Shown piece by piece: positions 1 to 5,030 of a stretch of 5,030 nucleotides of DNA. Position numbers and translations under genes: made by a program. Each line of letters begins with the position of its first letter. The stretch's first letter is position 1. Under the pieces are notes generated by a model, which did no database searches, was not told where the DNA came from, and saw only the letters and a list, made by a program, of their open reading frames with translations. The DNA is from Pyrinomonadaceae bacterium (lineage in GTDB: Bacteria; Acidobacteriota; Blastocatellia; Pyrinomonadales; Pyrinomonadaceae). The DNA is taken from NCBI GenBank assembly GCA_013812565.1, contig JACCTF010000288.1, positions 1 to 5,030 on the forward strand. Reading direction: 5' to 3'.

Positions 1-177
1 CCCGCTCAAAGCGGTGTAGTAGATTTCTAGGATACGAAAATCTCATTCATGACGCATCATATGCGTCCGATAACGCACACATTTTAAGTTCTCTATACTT
101 TTAGTGCAGCAGAAGACTAACTGTAATCGCTCGGTGGATAGAAGCACCCGATGAAACTTCAGCTGTCTCTGATAAAT
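1..177. other. Non-coding stretch with three small dyads
   Basis: No convincing gene is visible between the left edge and the stop codon of the 89-residue gene. The stretch holds three short inverted repeats. Positions 2-6 and 10-14 form a 5-bp GC-rich stem with a 3-nt loop. Positions 21-26 and 38-43 form a 6-bp AT-rich stem. Positions 51-57 and 61-67 form a perfect 7-bp stem (GACGCAT/ATGCGTC) around CAT. None is followed directly by a T-run on either strand, so I do not call an intrinsic terminator. They could be a 3' UTR structure or an operator for a gene beyond the edge. One plus-strand frame is open from base 3 to a stop at about 104, but it has no recognisable protein character. Confidence 0.5.
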
Positions 178-447
178 TTATACGTCAGTCCTTTTGTTGT
201 GTGGCGTAGTAACTTGATCAGTGCGACCTTCATCAGTATCTTCAAACTTTGTTGTACCTACAACGTCGCGGTTATCTGGGTCGCCTTTTGATTCGTTGCC
301 ACGGCGCATCTGTTGTGCAATCATCGTCGGATCATCATAAATTGATGCTTGACCGAGTTCGTCGGCCGTGAAGTTGTCTTGTTTAACTTGCTGTGTGGCT
401 GCATCCTCATCCCCGCTTTGCTTTTGTTTATTTTGTTCGTTTGCCAT
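178..447 (-). CDS. Hypothetical small acidic hydrophilic protein (89 aa)
   Basis: I do not recognise this protein. The ATG at 447 has a good ribosome binding site (GGGAG, 458-462, 10 nt upstream), and the frame ends with TAA at 178-180. The product has no signal peptide, no membrane segment and no cysteine. It is rich in Asp, Gln, Asn, Thr and Lys, with about 19 acidic and 11 basic residues, so it is acidic overall and probably largely disordered. Residues about 28-50 (from ADELGQASIYDDP to MRRG) are the only part likely to form a short helix. It should be cytoplasmic. It lies downstream of the IS in the same orientation, only 41 bp from the IS end. Its native promoter may therefore have been separated from it, and it may now be read from the IS or from a -10-like box in the gap. 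The ribosome binding site and codon pattern make a real gene likely. Its function is unknown. Confidence 0.65.
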   Translation of the reverse strand: MANEQNKQKQSGDEDAATQQVKQDNFTADELGQASIYDDPTMIAQQMRRGNESKGDPDNRDVVGTTKFEDTDEGRTDQVTTPHNKRTDV

Positions 448-457
448 CGTTAAGATT

Positions 458-462
458 CTCCC
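458..462 (-). promoter_or_regulatory. Ribosome binding site of the 89-aa gene
   Basis: GGGAG on the minus strand lies 10 nt upstream of the ATG at 447 and supports that start. About 12 nt further upstream is TATGATAAT (minus strand, about 471-479), which resembles a -10 box. No good -35 box stands 16-18 nt before it. The nearest candidate is GTGACA in the IS terminal repeat, about 21 nt away, which is too far for a normal promoter. Confidence 0.55.
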
Positions 463-469
463 AAATGTT

Positions 470-488
470 GATTATCATAAATTGATAC
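470..488. repeat. 19-bp imperfect direct repeat, copy 2 (copy 1 at 330-348)
   Basis: Positions 470-488 match 330-348 at 17 of 19 bases, in the same orientation, with a shared core ATCATAAATTGAT. Copy 1 lies inside the 89-residue gene and encodes ASIYDD. Copy 2 lies in that gene's leader and stops exactly at the base before the IS. The core is itself a weak dyad (ATCA-TAAAT-TGAT). It could be a remnant of a duplicated coding segment, a binding site, or chance in AT-rich DNA. Confidence 0.4.
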
Positions 489-509
489 CTAACCCTCTTT
501 TGTCACTAA
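489..509 (+). repeat. IS left terminal inverted repeat
   Basis: This is a 21-bp repeat that starts CTAACCCTCTTTTGTCAC. It is the exact reverse complement of 1837-1857. The transposase stop codon (TAG, 506-508 on the minus strand) lies inside it. The match fades straight after the repeat. Confidence 0.9.
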
Positions 510-1786
510 GGGTAAAATCCACGATACCCATTCATAAACGTAATCAGCGTCAGAAACCCTTCTCTTAGTCCTTCGACCGTGAAGACCTCCAACCACGGTG
601 TGATCAAACATAAATAGATGAACGGTTGGATGATCAATCGCAAATTGTTTAAGACATTCTTCCATCCTTTCCCGCTACCCCACCACTTATGCTCTCGATA
701 CTTACTTTGACCGGCCGCCTTGCTGATCCTTTTATCTTTGAATGTCTCTGTCTGTAAGCTCACCATCAAATACACGCTTGATACTATTTCCCACCAGCGC
801 TCGATACTCGCATAATCTGTCAGCCGGTAATCCGCCCATCCCAATTCATCCTTACACTGCTTAAAGCCATACTCGATCCACGTCCTCATCCCATACGTGT
901 TCCCTATCTGCTTAACGATATTGCCTTCGAGGTTTGTCATCACAAACCAGGTCGAATCTGCGGGCCTCTTCTCCTTATCTGTTGTAATCAAGTAGTAGCG
1001 AACATCTCGTCTCACGCCATAAACCACTTCTGTGATGTAGCGGAGTTCTTTCTCTCCATTGAAAAAGAGGCGGTCAAACTCTTTCCACGCTGTCGACCAA
1101 ATCTTTTGCTCGGCAGGCATCCACATCCCGTGGTCGCTTCTGATAGCTAAGACATACTTCAACTTAAACTCAGCTAATCCGCCAATAAAATCGCTACTTT
1201 CACCATACAAACTGTCCGCCAACACGACCGAGAACTTAATTCCCAACTGCTTTAACTCGCCGATGATCTCCACCGCCAATTCCGGCTTAGTCTTGTACTT
1301 CTCTCCTTTTCTCAATCTCGTCTTTGGCTTATAGACCTTGAATAGTAGCGGGAAAGTTATCCCATCTACCACCGCATAAGCGTTCACCGAGACTATCCCA
1401 TTGTCAATCTTTCCCAGATTCCCGATATACTGTCTGGCCACATAGTCTGTGGTCTCACCTTTCTTCCGATCACCCGTCTCATCAATACATAAGATGATCG
1501 TCCGACCATAGAGTACCTTCTTAATCCGCTCCAATCTTCTGGCTCGAAAGTCAGTGACATCCCAGCGCGCCTGAGCAATGAAATGATGTAGTGGTTGTCC
1601 GTCTTCTAAACCCACAGCCCGCGCGATCGCGGGCAAAGACTTGCGCGGAAGTTCCGAGATCAAACCTAAATGCAGGTACTTGAAACATTCATAGTTGCGA
1701 ACATCATCAGCAAATAAGTCTTGAAAGAATGAGCAGTACTGGTCAACGAAGCTGACCAATTGAGCAGGTTCCCTTTTTAAGGTCAT
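506..1786 (-). CDS. IS701-like DDE transposase (426 aa)
   Basis: This enzyme cuts and joins the IS ends with an RNase H-fold DDE active site. Counting from the ATG at 1786, the first catalytic Asp is D102 in CIDETG and the second is D191 in LADSLYG. The third residue is E305 in RTWIEYGFKQCKDELGWADYR. Around E305 the spacing is Y298-2-R301-3-E305-6-K312, which is exactly the YREK signature of the IS4-related group. An N-terminal helical DNA-binding part (about 1-95) and a C-terminal part with WW and GW aromatics complete a full-length protein without frameshifts. TTG at 1789 directly precedes the ATG and is an alternative start one codon longer. No strong ribosome binding site is visible, only a weak GTGAAG about 8 nt upstream. 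The start sits against a hairpin arm (1788-1797), which suggests low or controlled expression. The gene reads toward the 89-residue gene and could drive it by read-through. Confidence 0.92.
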   Translation of the reverse strand: MTLKREPAQLVSFVDQYCSFFQDLFADDVRNYECFKYLHLGLISELPRKSLPAIARAVGLEDGQPLHHFIAQARWDVTDFRARRLERIKKVLYGRTIILCIDETGDRKKGETTDYVARQYIGNLGKIDNGIVSVNAYAVVDGITFPLLFKVYKPKTRLRKGEKYKTKPELAVEIIGELKQLGIKFSVVLADSLYGESSDFIGGLAEFKLKYVLAIRSDHGMWMPAEQKIWSTAWKEFDRLFFNGEKELRYITEVVYGVRRDVRYYLITTDKEKRPADSTWFVMTNLEGNIVKQIGNTYGMRTWIEYGFKQCKDELGWADYRLTDYASIERWWEIVSSVYLMVSLQTETFKDKRISKAAGQSKYREHKWWGSGKGWKNVLNNLRLIIQPFIYLCLITPWLEVFTVEGLREGFLTLITFMNGYRGFYP

Positions 1787-1787
1787 C

Positions 1788-1822
1788 AAAATAGCTTCAC
1801 TTTCGATTGATCAAGCTATTTT
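1788..1822 (-). promoter_or_regulatory. Hairpin over the transposase start region
   Basis: Positions 1788-1797 (AAAATAGCTT) and 1813-1822 (AAGCTATTTT) form a perfect 10-bp inverted repeat with a 15-nt loop. In minus-strand RNA the 3' arm ends one base before the ATG and covers part of the alternative TTG. The 5' arm overlaps the -10 box of the element's own promoter. It is therefore absent from transcripts made by that promoter and present in transcripts that read in from the TPR gene. This is the layout by which IS10 and IS50 block translation from outside transcripts. The stem is AT-rich, so its strength is uncertain. Confidence 0.55.
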
Positions 1823-1846
1823 ATCTTCATTCTCCTTTAGTGACAA
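1818..1846 (-). promoter_or_regulatory. Sigma70-type promoter of the transposase
   Basis: The -35 box is TTGTCA (1841-1846, 5 of 6 to consensus) and the -10 box is TAAAAT (1818-1823, 5 of 6). They are separated by exactly 17 bp. The -35 box lies inside the right terminal repeat, so transposase bound to that end could repress its own gene. The expected transcription start is near 1811, about 25 nt before the transposase ATG. No mapped start is available to confirm this. Confidence 0.6.
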
Positions 1847-1857
1847 AAGAGGGTTAG
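1837..1857 (-). repeat. IS right terminal inverted repeat
   Basis: This is the exact reverse complement of 489-509. On the minus strand it reads out as codons for LTLFCH followed by TAA (1837-1839), and so supplies the final codons and the stop of the interrupted TPR gene. It also contains the -35 box of the transposase promoter. Confidence 0.9.
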
Positions 1858-3204
1858 TATGGTTGAAGCCAGGTAAGTAACATTCGGGAAGCGGAAGGCC
1901 TTGGCGACTTCAACGGCTTTTTCCGCTGATGCGATCGCCTCTGCGAAATTTCCCATCGCATAATGCACTTCTGCTTTGCACCAGAGAAGTTCCGCCTTAC
2001 GTGTCGGGTTGTCCGGTTGATCGACTAAAGCCCACCCTTTCTCCAAAGACTCCATCGCCCGCGCGTAGTCACCGTTTTCCCTAAGTAGCAGCCCGATGCC
2101 TTCGTGGGCAGCGATAATCGTGTCTTTCCTACCCGCCCTTTCCGCGTTCTCTAAACTGAGTTCGAAGCTCTTCCGGGCTTCTGCGTAGTTCCCTTGTCGC
2201 AATGCAGACACGCCTAGGTTTAGGTAAATCGTCGCTACATCGGCGTGATTCCGATTCTTCTGCTGAAGTGCTATCTGCAGACTACGGTTCAAAAGGACAG
2301 TGGCGCTCGCATAATCACGCTGTTCCAAATACAAATTGGACATACTGATCAATACAGCTGCCAACGTTTCCTTATCCGGCAAAGTATCCGCCGCTGCTAA
2401 AGCTTTTTGGTAGTATGTTAGAGCTCTCACATGATCTCCGACGATCCGGTGCACTTGCCCTATGCGTTTAAGACACTCAACTATCTCGTAACCACGGTTC
2501 GGGTCCGTACTTGACGCTTGCTGAAACAGGTCGAGCGCTTGACTGAAGTGAGCGATCGCTTGCTCATAGCTGCCTTCCTGCTTGCTTACATGGCCGAGAA
2601 CTTTTAATGCCGTTGCAGCCCCGTACAGGAGACGGTCTGTACCCGTCGTTAGGTTATTACCGGTTACTTTGTTAGCGATCGTGAGACTCTTTACAGAGTA
2701 TTGCTTTGCCTTTTGGTAATCCTCTATGTAGAGGTAAAGTGACCCTAACTCGCTGAGAGGTCTTACGAGCTCTGTTTGGAAACCGGCTCGATCAAATATG
2801 CTAGCGCTTTCAAGGTATGACTTTATCGCTGCTTCGGTGTTGTGATCGTGCCGATGAGTGCTCCCGATGTAGGAGTGCGTTGTCCCTACAAGCTCTTCAT
2901 TTTGCAGTCGCTCGGCAACTAATTTCGCAGTCTCGAGAAGGAAAAAGGTTTGACTAGAGTCATCGTGGGAGTAGCTTCCCCAAGCTTTTTCTATCAACTT
3001 GTCCCACAGGTTGGTTGAGATATGGTTATGATACCTGGTTAACAGTTCGGAAGCTGTTGCTAGCTGGTCTGACTTGAAAGTCAACAGTGTTGAGAAAAGG
3101 TCATCCTCTGATTGGATCACAGGCGCAGTGGTTGACTGAGCCAAGGCTTTGGAGAACAACAGCATTGCTAAAAAACATACGTGGATGATATGTCTTGCAG
3201 ACAT
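1837..3204 (-). CDS. Exported tetratricopeptide repeat protein, 3' end cut by IS
   Basis: This is a 455-residue frame. Residues 1-449 are host sequence and 450-455 (LTLFCH) plus the stop come from the IS terminal repeat. The N-terminus is a Sec signal peptide with a hydrophobic core (CFLAMLLFS) and likely cleavage after A22 (ALA/QS). About eight TPR units follow, near residues 109-142, 149-182, 196-229, 243-276, 283-316, 326-358, 365-397 and 404-436. They show the usual A/G and YxxA positions, for example GNYAEARKSFELSL and GSYEQAIAHFSQAL. The repeats form a helical scaffold for protein binding, here in the periplasm or outside the cell. Proteins of this build often carry a CHAT (caspase-like) domain after the repeats. 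None is present here, so a lost CHAT domain is inference only. An in-frame stop directly upstream fixes the ATG at 3204, but no ribosome binding site is visible. It follows the 79-residue gene by 84 bp across a strong hairpin. The product may be nonfunctional. Confidence 0.85.
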   Translation of the reverse strand: MSARHIIHVCFLAMLLFSKALAQSTTAPVIQSEDDLFSTLLTFKSDQLATASELLTRYHNHISTNLWDKLIEKAWGSYSHDDSSQTFFLLETAKLVAERLQNEELVGTTHSYIGSTHRHDHNTEAAIKSYLESASIFDRAGFQTELVRPLSELGSLYLYIEDYQKAKQYSVKSLTIANKVTGNNLTTGTDRLLYGAATALKVLGHVSKQEGSYEQAIAHFSQALDLFQQASSTDPNRGYEIVECLKRIGQVHRIVGDHVRALTYYQKALAAADTLPDKETLAAVLISMSNLYLEQRDYASATVLLNRSLQIALQQKNRNHADVATIYLNLGVSALRQGNYAEARKSFELSLENAERAGRKDTIIAAHEGIGLLLRENGDYARAMESLEKGWALVDQPDNPTRKAELLWCKAEVHYAMGNFAEAIASAEKAVEVAKAFRFPNVTYLASTILTLFCH

Positions 3205-3237
3205 GGCAGGTGACTACTGTGTGATAAGGGTGAAACC

Positions 3238-3284
3238 GAGATGAAGGTCGCACGCGCCTTCACTGCCCGTGCGACCTTCATCTC
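3238..3284 (-). terminator. Strong 17-bp hairpin between genes (possible terminator or attenuator)
   Basis: Positions 3238-3254 and 3268-3284 are perfect reverse complements (arm GAGATGAAGGTCGCACG), with a 13-nt loop. The stem is long and has about 10 G:C pairs. It begins 4 nt after the stop codon of the 79-residue gene and ends about 33 nt before the TPR start. No U-run follows, only GGTTTC, so a classical intrinsic terminator is doubtful. Attenuation between the small gene and the TPR gene, mRNA 3' end protection, or a degenerate small repeat element are equally possible. The structure itself is certain. Its role is not. Confidence 0.45.
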
Positions 3285-3288
3285 TCCT

Positions 3289-3528
3289 TTACACGAACCA
3301 GCTATGAAGGTAATCCCACATCGATTGCAAAGAGAAACCTTCGTCGGAAGGTTGCACCCGTTCGGAAGTCTGAACTTCTTCAACGTTCGCTCTTATCGGC
3401 GGCCACCTGGGTTGTTTAGGGCCATCATCACCGCCCCCCTGGCCACCATCAGCTCGCGCGGAAGGAGCTAACACAGCAAGAGCTGACATGAGGATCAGCC
3501 CGGGAAGAATTAACTTGCGCTTTTTCAT
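3289..3528 (-). CDS. Small exported glycine-rich protein of unknown function (79 aa)
   Basis: I do not recognise the family. The N-terminus is a clear Sec signal peptide: basic MKKRK, a hydrophobic core (LILPGLILMSALAVLA), and likely cleavage after A26 (SARA/DGG). The mature part of about 53 residues starts with a flexible Gly/Asp stretch (DGGQGGGDDG) and a Pro/Arg segment (PKQPRWPPIR). It ends with an aromatic tail (SMWDYLHSWFV). It has no cysteine and no lipobox, so it is not a lipoprotein. The start is well fixed by AAGGAG (3535-3540) 6 nt before the ATG. The gene lies 26 bp after the S9 peptidase and 84 bp before the exported TPR gene, all on one strand, so it is probably cotranscribed. 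A secreted peptide or a periplasmic partner of one neighbour is possible, but this rests on position only. Confidence 0.72.
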   Translation of the reverse strand: MKKRKLILPGLILMSALAVLAPSARADGGQGGGDDGPKQPRWPPIRANVEEVQTSERVQPSDEGFSLQSMWDYLHSWFV

Positions 3529-3534
3529 TTAAGT

Positions 3535-3540
3535 CTCCTT
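3535..3540 (-). promoter_or_regulatory. Ribosome binding site of the 79-aa gene
   Basis: AAGGAG lies 6 nt upstream of the ATG at 3528, inside the 26-bp gap after the peptidase stop. It is the best ribosome binding site in the window and confirms the start. No promoter-like boxes fit in the gap, which favours cotranscription with the peptidase. Confidence 0.75.
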
Positions 3541-3554
3541 AATTTTACCTGCAC

Positions 3555-5030
3555 TTAAGGTGCGGAAGGTTGAGGTGAGTACCGACTTACCTGCTCCGGC
3601 TTGAGCAGATGTTCTTTCACAAAGAGTATCGTTGTCAGCAGCTGAAACTCTCTGTTCACTGGTTGAGCGAAGAAGTGGCCTTCGTTCATCCCTAAAAGGA
3701 ACCAAACATTCGGGTTGTGTTTCCTGAGCGATTGCACCACCTGTTTGCTTTCACTTGCCTTAACACGCGGATCTCGCTCCCCTTGAACTATCATCACCGG
3801 TTTGGTGATCTTCGCGGCGTTGTTGAGGGGCGCCGCTCTGTCCAAGAACTCTCTCGTTTTCGGATCTCGCTCATCACCATACTCAACACGCCTGGTGTCA
3901 CGTCTCCACCTTTCGGTCCGTTCCACATACGTTGCGAGGTTGGACATCCCAGAATCAGAGAGTGCGGCGCGGATACGATCGCCATAGGTCATTGCAACCG
4001 AGAGAGCCATATACCCTCCGTAACTGCCACCCTGTACCATCACGCGCTCGGCGTCGAGATCAGGTTGCTTCTTGATCCAGTCCAGCAGAGCACCGATGTC
4101 CTTGACCGCGTCCATGCGGCGCGTTCCGTCATCGAGTCGGAGGAACGTTCGGCCGTATCCGGCAGAGCCCCGGACGTTCGGATAGATCCTAGCGACGCCA
4201 AGCTCGTTGATGAAGTAGTTACCATCAAACAGAAATCGTGGTTGAAATTGTGAATCGGGCCCCCCGTGAATGTCGATGATCACGGGACGCTTGCCCTTAA
4301 ACGTTGTAGGCGGCCGATAGAGAAAGCCGGAGATCTCTCGCCCATCGAAGCTGGGCCAGCGGATTAATTGAGGCTCCGCAAACTTCTCTGCATCAAGTCC
4401 GTTGGTGACCCCCTTCGCCCATGGCTCGATCTTCTCGGTTCGCGCATTGAGGGCATAGATGTCAGTCGGTGTACGCGCTGATTCAAAGCTGAAAGCTAAA
4501 TCGACCGAGTTGTTGTGCCAGTGCAGATTCGAGATGATCCCTATCGGCAATCCCTGTACCCGCTTCTCCTGCTCAGTTTTAGTGTCGAGCAGATGCAAGC
4601 GGGAGATACCATCCTCGTTGTTGACAAAAGCTACGGTCTTCCCGTCAGGCGCGAGCTTGAACTCGCTAACGTTCCACTTGATGTGATCAGTGAGGTACTT
4701 GTATTGTTTTGTAGCAAGGTCGAGGAATGCCAGCCGCCGGAACTCTGAATCGTGGTCGGTGCTGACATAGACGCCCTTCCCGTCTTTCCCGAACTGTGGA
4801 GAGTCGTAATACGATCCAACTTTTGATCCTGCCTTTGGGGTTAAGAGATTCTTCTCTCCCGTAGCGACATCGACCATCCAGATAACACCTTGACTTTCAT
4901 TGGAGATGTTCTCGACGAACACAGCTTTCTTGTCATCCGGCGCCCAGTCGAAGACCTCCAGCATGCGCCCTTTGGACGGAACGAGTAAGCGATTGCTTTT
5001 GGGATCAAGCGGATTCATGACGTAGAGATC
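3555..5030 (-). CDS. S9 family (prolyl oligopeptidase-type) serine peptidase, 5' end outside window
   Basis: The frame stays open to the window edge. The in-frame ATG at 5018 is internal, because DLYV precedes MNPLDPKSNRLL without a stop. Counting from that Met, residues 1 to about 210 are beta-propeller (PD40/WD40-like) repeats such as FDWAPDDKKAVFV and FKLAPDGKTVAFV. Residues about 216-470 form the alpha/beta hydrolase. Its catalytic triad is visible: S332 in GGSYGGYMAL, D416 in QGERDPRV and H448 in NEGHFF. HGGP at 251-254 helps form the oxyanion site. The family cleaves short peptides, often after proline or from the N-terminus; the exact specificity (acylaminoacyl, dipeptidyl or other) cannot be told. 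Family members are usually 600-700 residues, so roughly 150-200 N-terminal residues are missing, including any signal peptide. No lesion is seen in the visible part. It is probably the first visible gene of an operon with the 79-residue gene and the TPR gene. Confidence 0.92.
   Translation of the reverse strand, partial: DLYVMNPLDPKSNRLLVPSKGRMLEVFDWAPDDKKAVFVENISNESQGVIWMVDVATGEKNLLTPKAGSKVGSYYDSPQFGKDGKGVYVSTDHDSEFRRLAFLDLATKQYKYLTDHIKWNVSEFKLAPDGKTVAFVNNEDGISRLHLLDTKTEQEKRVQGLPIGIISNLHWHNNSVDLAFSFESARTPTDIYALNARTEKIEPWAKGVTNGLDAEKFAEPQLIRWPSFDGREISGFLYRPPTTFKGKRPVIIDIHGGPDSQFQPRFLFDGNYFINELGVARIYPNVRGSAGYGRTFLRLDDGTRRMDAVKDIGALLDWIKKQPDLDAERVMVQGGSYGGYMALSVAMTYGDRIRAALSDSGMSNLATYVERTERWRRDTRRVEYGDERDPKTREFLDRAAPLNNAAKITKPVMIVQGERDPRVKASESKQVVQSLRKHNPNVWFLLGMNEGHFFAQPVNREFQLLTTILFVKEHLLKPEQVSRYSPQPSAP

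Larger units (their letters stand above)
489..1857 (-). mobile_element. Complete insertion sequence, IS701-like (IS4-related)
   Basis: The element is about 1.37 kb. It is bounded by perfect 21-bp inverted repeats (489-509 and 1837-1857) and filled by a single transposase gene. The transposase has the DDE residues and the YREK signature of the IS4-related families, and its overall style fits IS701. From memory, that family duplicates a 4-bp YTAR target. Here the outermost 4 bp are CTAA on the left and TTAG on the right. Both fit YTAR, but they are not direct copies of each other, so no clean target duplication is visible. If those 4 bp are target DNA, the true element is 493-1853 with 17-bp repeats. 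It has interrupted the TPR gene to its right. All parts look intact, so it is probably active or recently active. Confidence 0.88.

Noticed and set aside
1..177. tRNA, small RNA or riboswitch in the left non-coding stretch
   Set aside because: No cloverleaf, T-loop motif or known riboswitch core could be found. The short dyads alone do not define an RNA family.
1059..1334. Plus-strand frame of 91 residues within the IS
   Set aside because: It is antisense to the transposase catalytic core and is a shadow of it. No passenger gene is needed to explain the IS length.
1837..3204. TPR protein as part of a TPR-CHAT/CRISPR type III-E system
   Set aside because: It has a signal peptide and is exported. 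No CRISPR repeats and no Cas genes are present, and the CHAT domain itself is not in the window.
3168..3383. Full 71-residue minus-strand frame
   Set aside because: Its first half overlaps the well-supported 79-residue gene in another frame. Only the 37-codon part from 3281 is considered, as a possible leader ORF.
3241..3471. Plus-strand frame starting MKVARAFTARATFIS
   Set aside because: It is antisense to the 79-residue gene. Its start resembles the minus-strand peptide MKVARAVKARATFIS only because both are read from the two arms of the 17-bp palindrome.
3717..4253. Plus-strand open frame of 178 residues
   Set aside because: It lies entirely antisense to the hydrolase domain of the S9 peptidase, which has an intact catalytic triad. 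Its product has no domain-like character and no ribosome binding site was seen.
5016..5018. ATG at 5018 as the true peptidase start
   Set aside because: The frame continues upstream without a stop to the window edge, the preceding residues DLYV fit the fold, and the visible part is too short for the family. The start must lie outside the window.

Overview
The window is bacterial DNA, near half GC by eye. All supported genes lie on the minus strand and read from right to left. Sec-type signal peptides suggest a Gram-negative-like organism that exports several of these products. The mix of an S9 peptidase, an exported TPR protein of the kind often fused to a CHAT domain, and an IS701-like element would fit Acidobacteriota (for example Blastocatellia) or a cyanobacterium. 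This placement is a weak inference from protein style. No ribosomal or other taxonomic marker is present.

Layout from right to left, in the direction of transcription. (1) 5030-3555: the C-terminal two thirds or so of an S9 (prolyl oligopeptidase) family serine peptidase. Its N-terminus lies outside the window. (2) 3528-3289: a 79-residue exported small protein of unknown function, 26 bp after the peptidase and with a strong ribosome binding site. (3) 3284-3238: a perfect 17-bp inverted repeat that forms a hairpin between genes. (4) 3204-1837: an exported protein with about eight tetratricopeptide repeats. Its last six codons and its stop codon come from the end of an insertion sequence, so the gene is interrupted. 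(5) 1857-489: a complete IS of about 1.37 kb with perfect 21-bp terminal inverted repeats and an intact DDE transposase that carries the YREK signature. (6) 447-178: an 89-residue, very hydrophilic, acidic protein of unknown function. (7) 177-1: no gene, but three small dyads.

The peptidase, the small exported protein and the TPR protein look like one transcription unit, whose end has been remodelled by the IS. The IS flanks do not form a direct duplication. What lies left of the IS may therefore not be the original continuation of the TPR gene.

The most interesting signals are regulatory. The transposase promoter has its -35 box inside the terminal repeat. A hairpin over the transposase start can form only in transcripts that enter from outside the element, because its 5' arm overlaps the element's own -10 box. 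This matches the logic known from IS10 and IS50. I do not see a defence system, a CRISPR array, or an unmistakably new multi-gene system.
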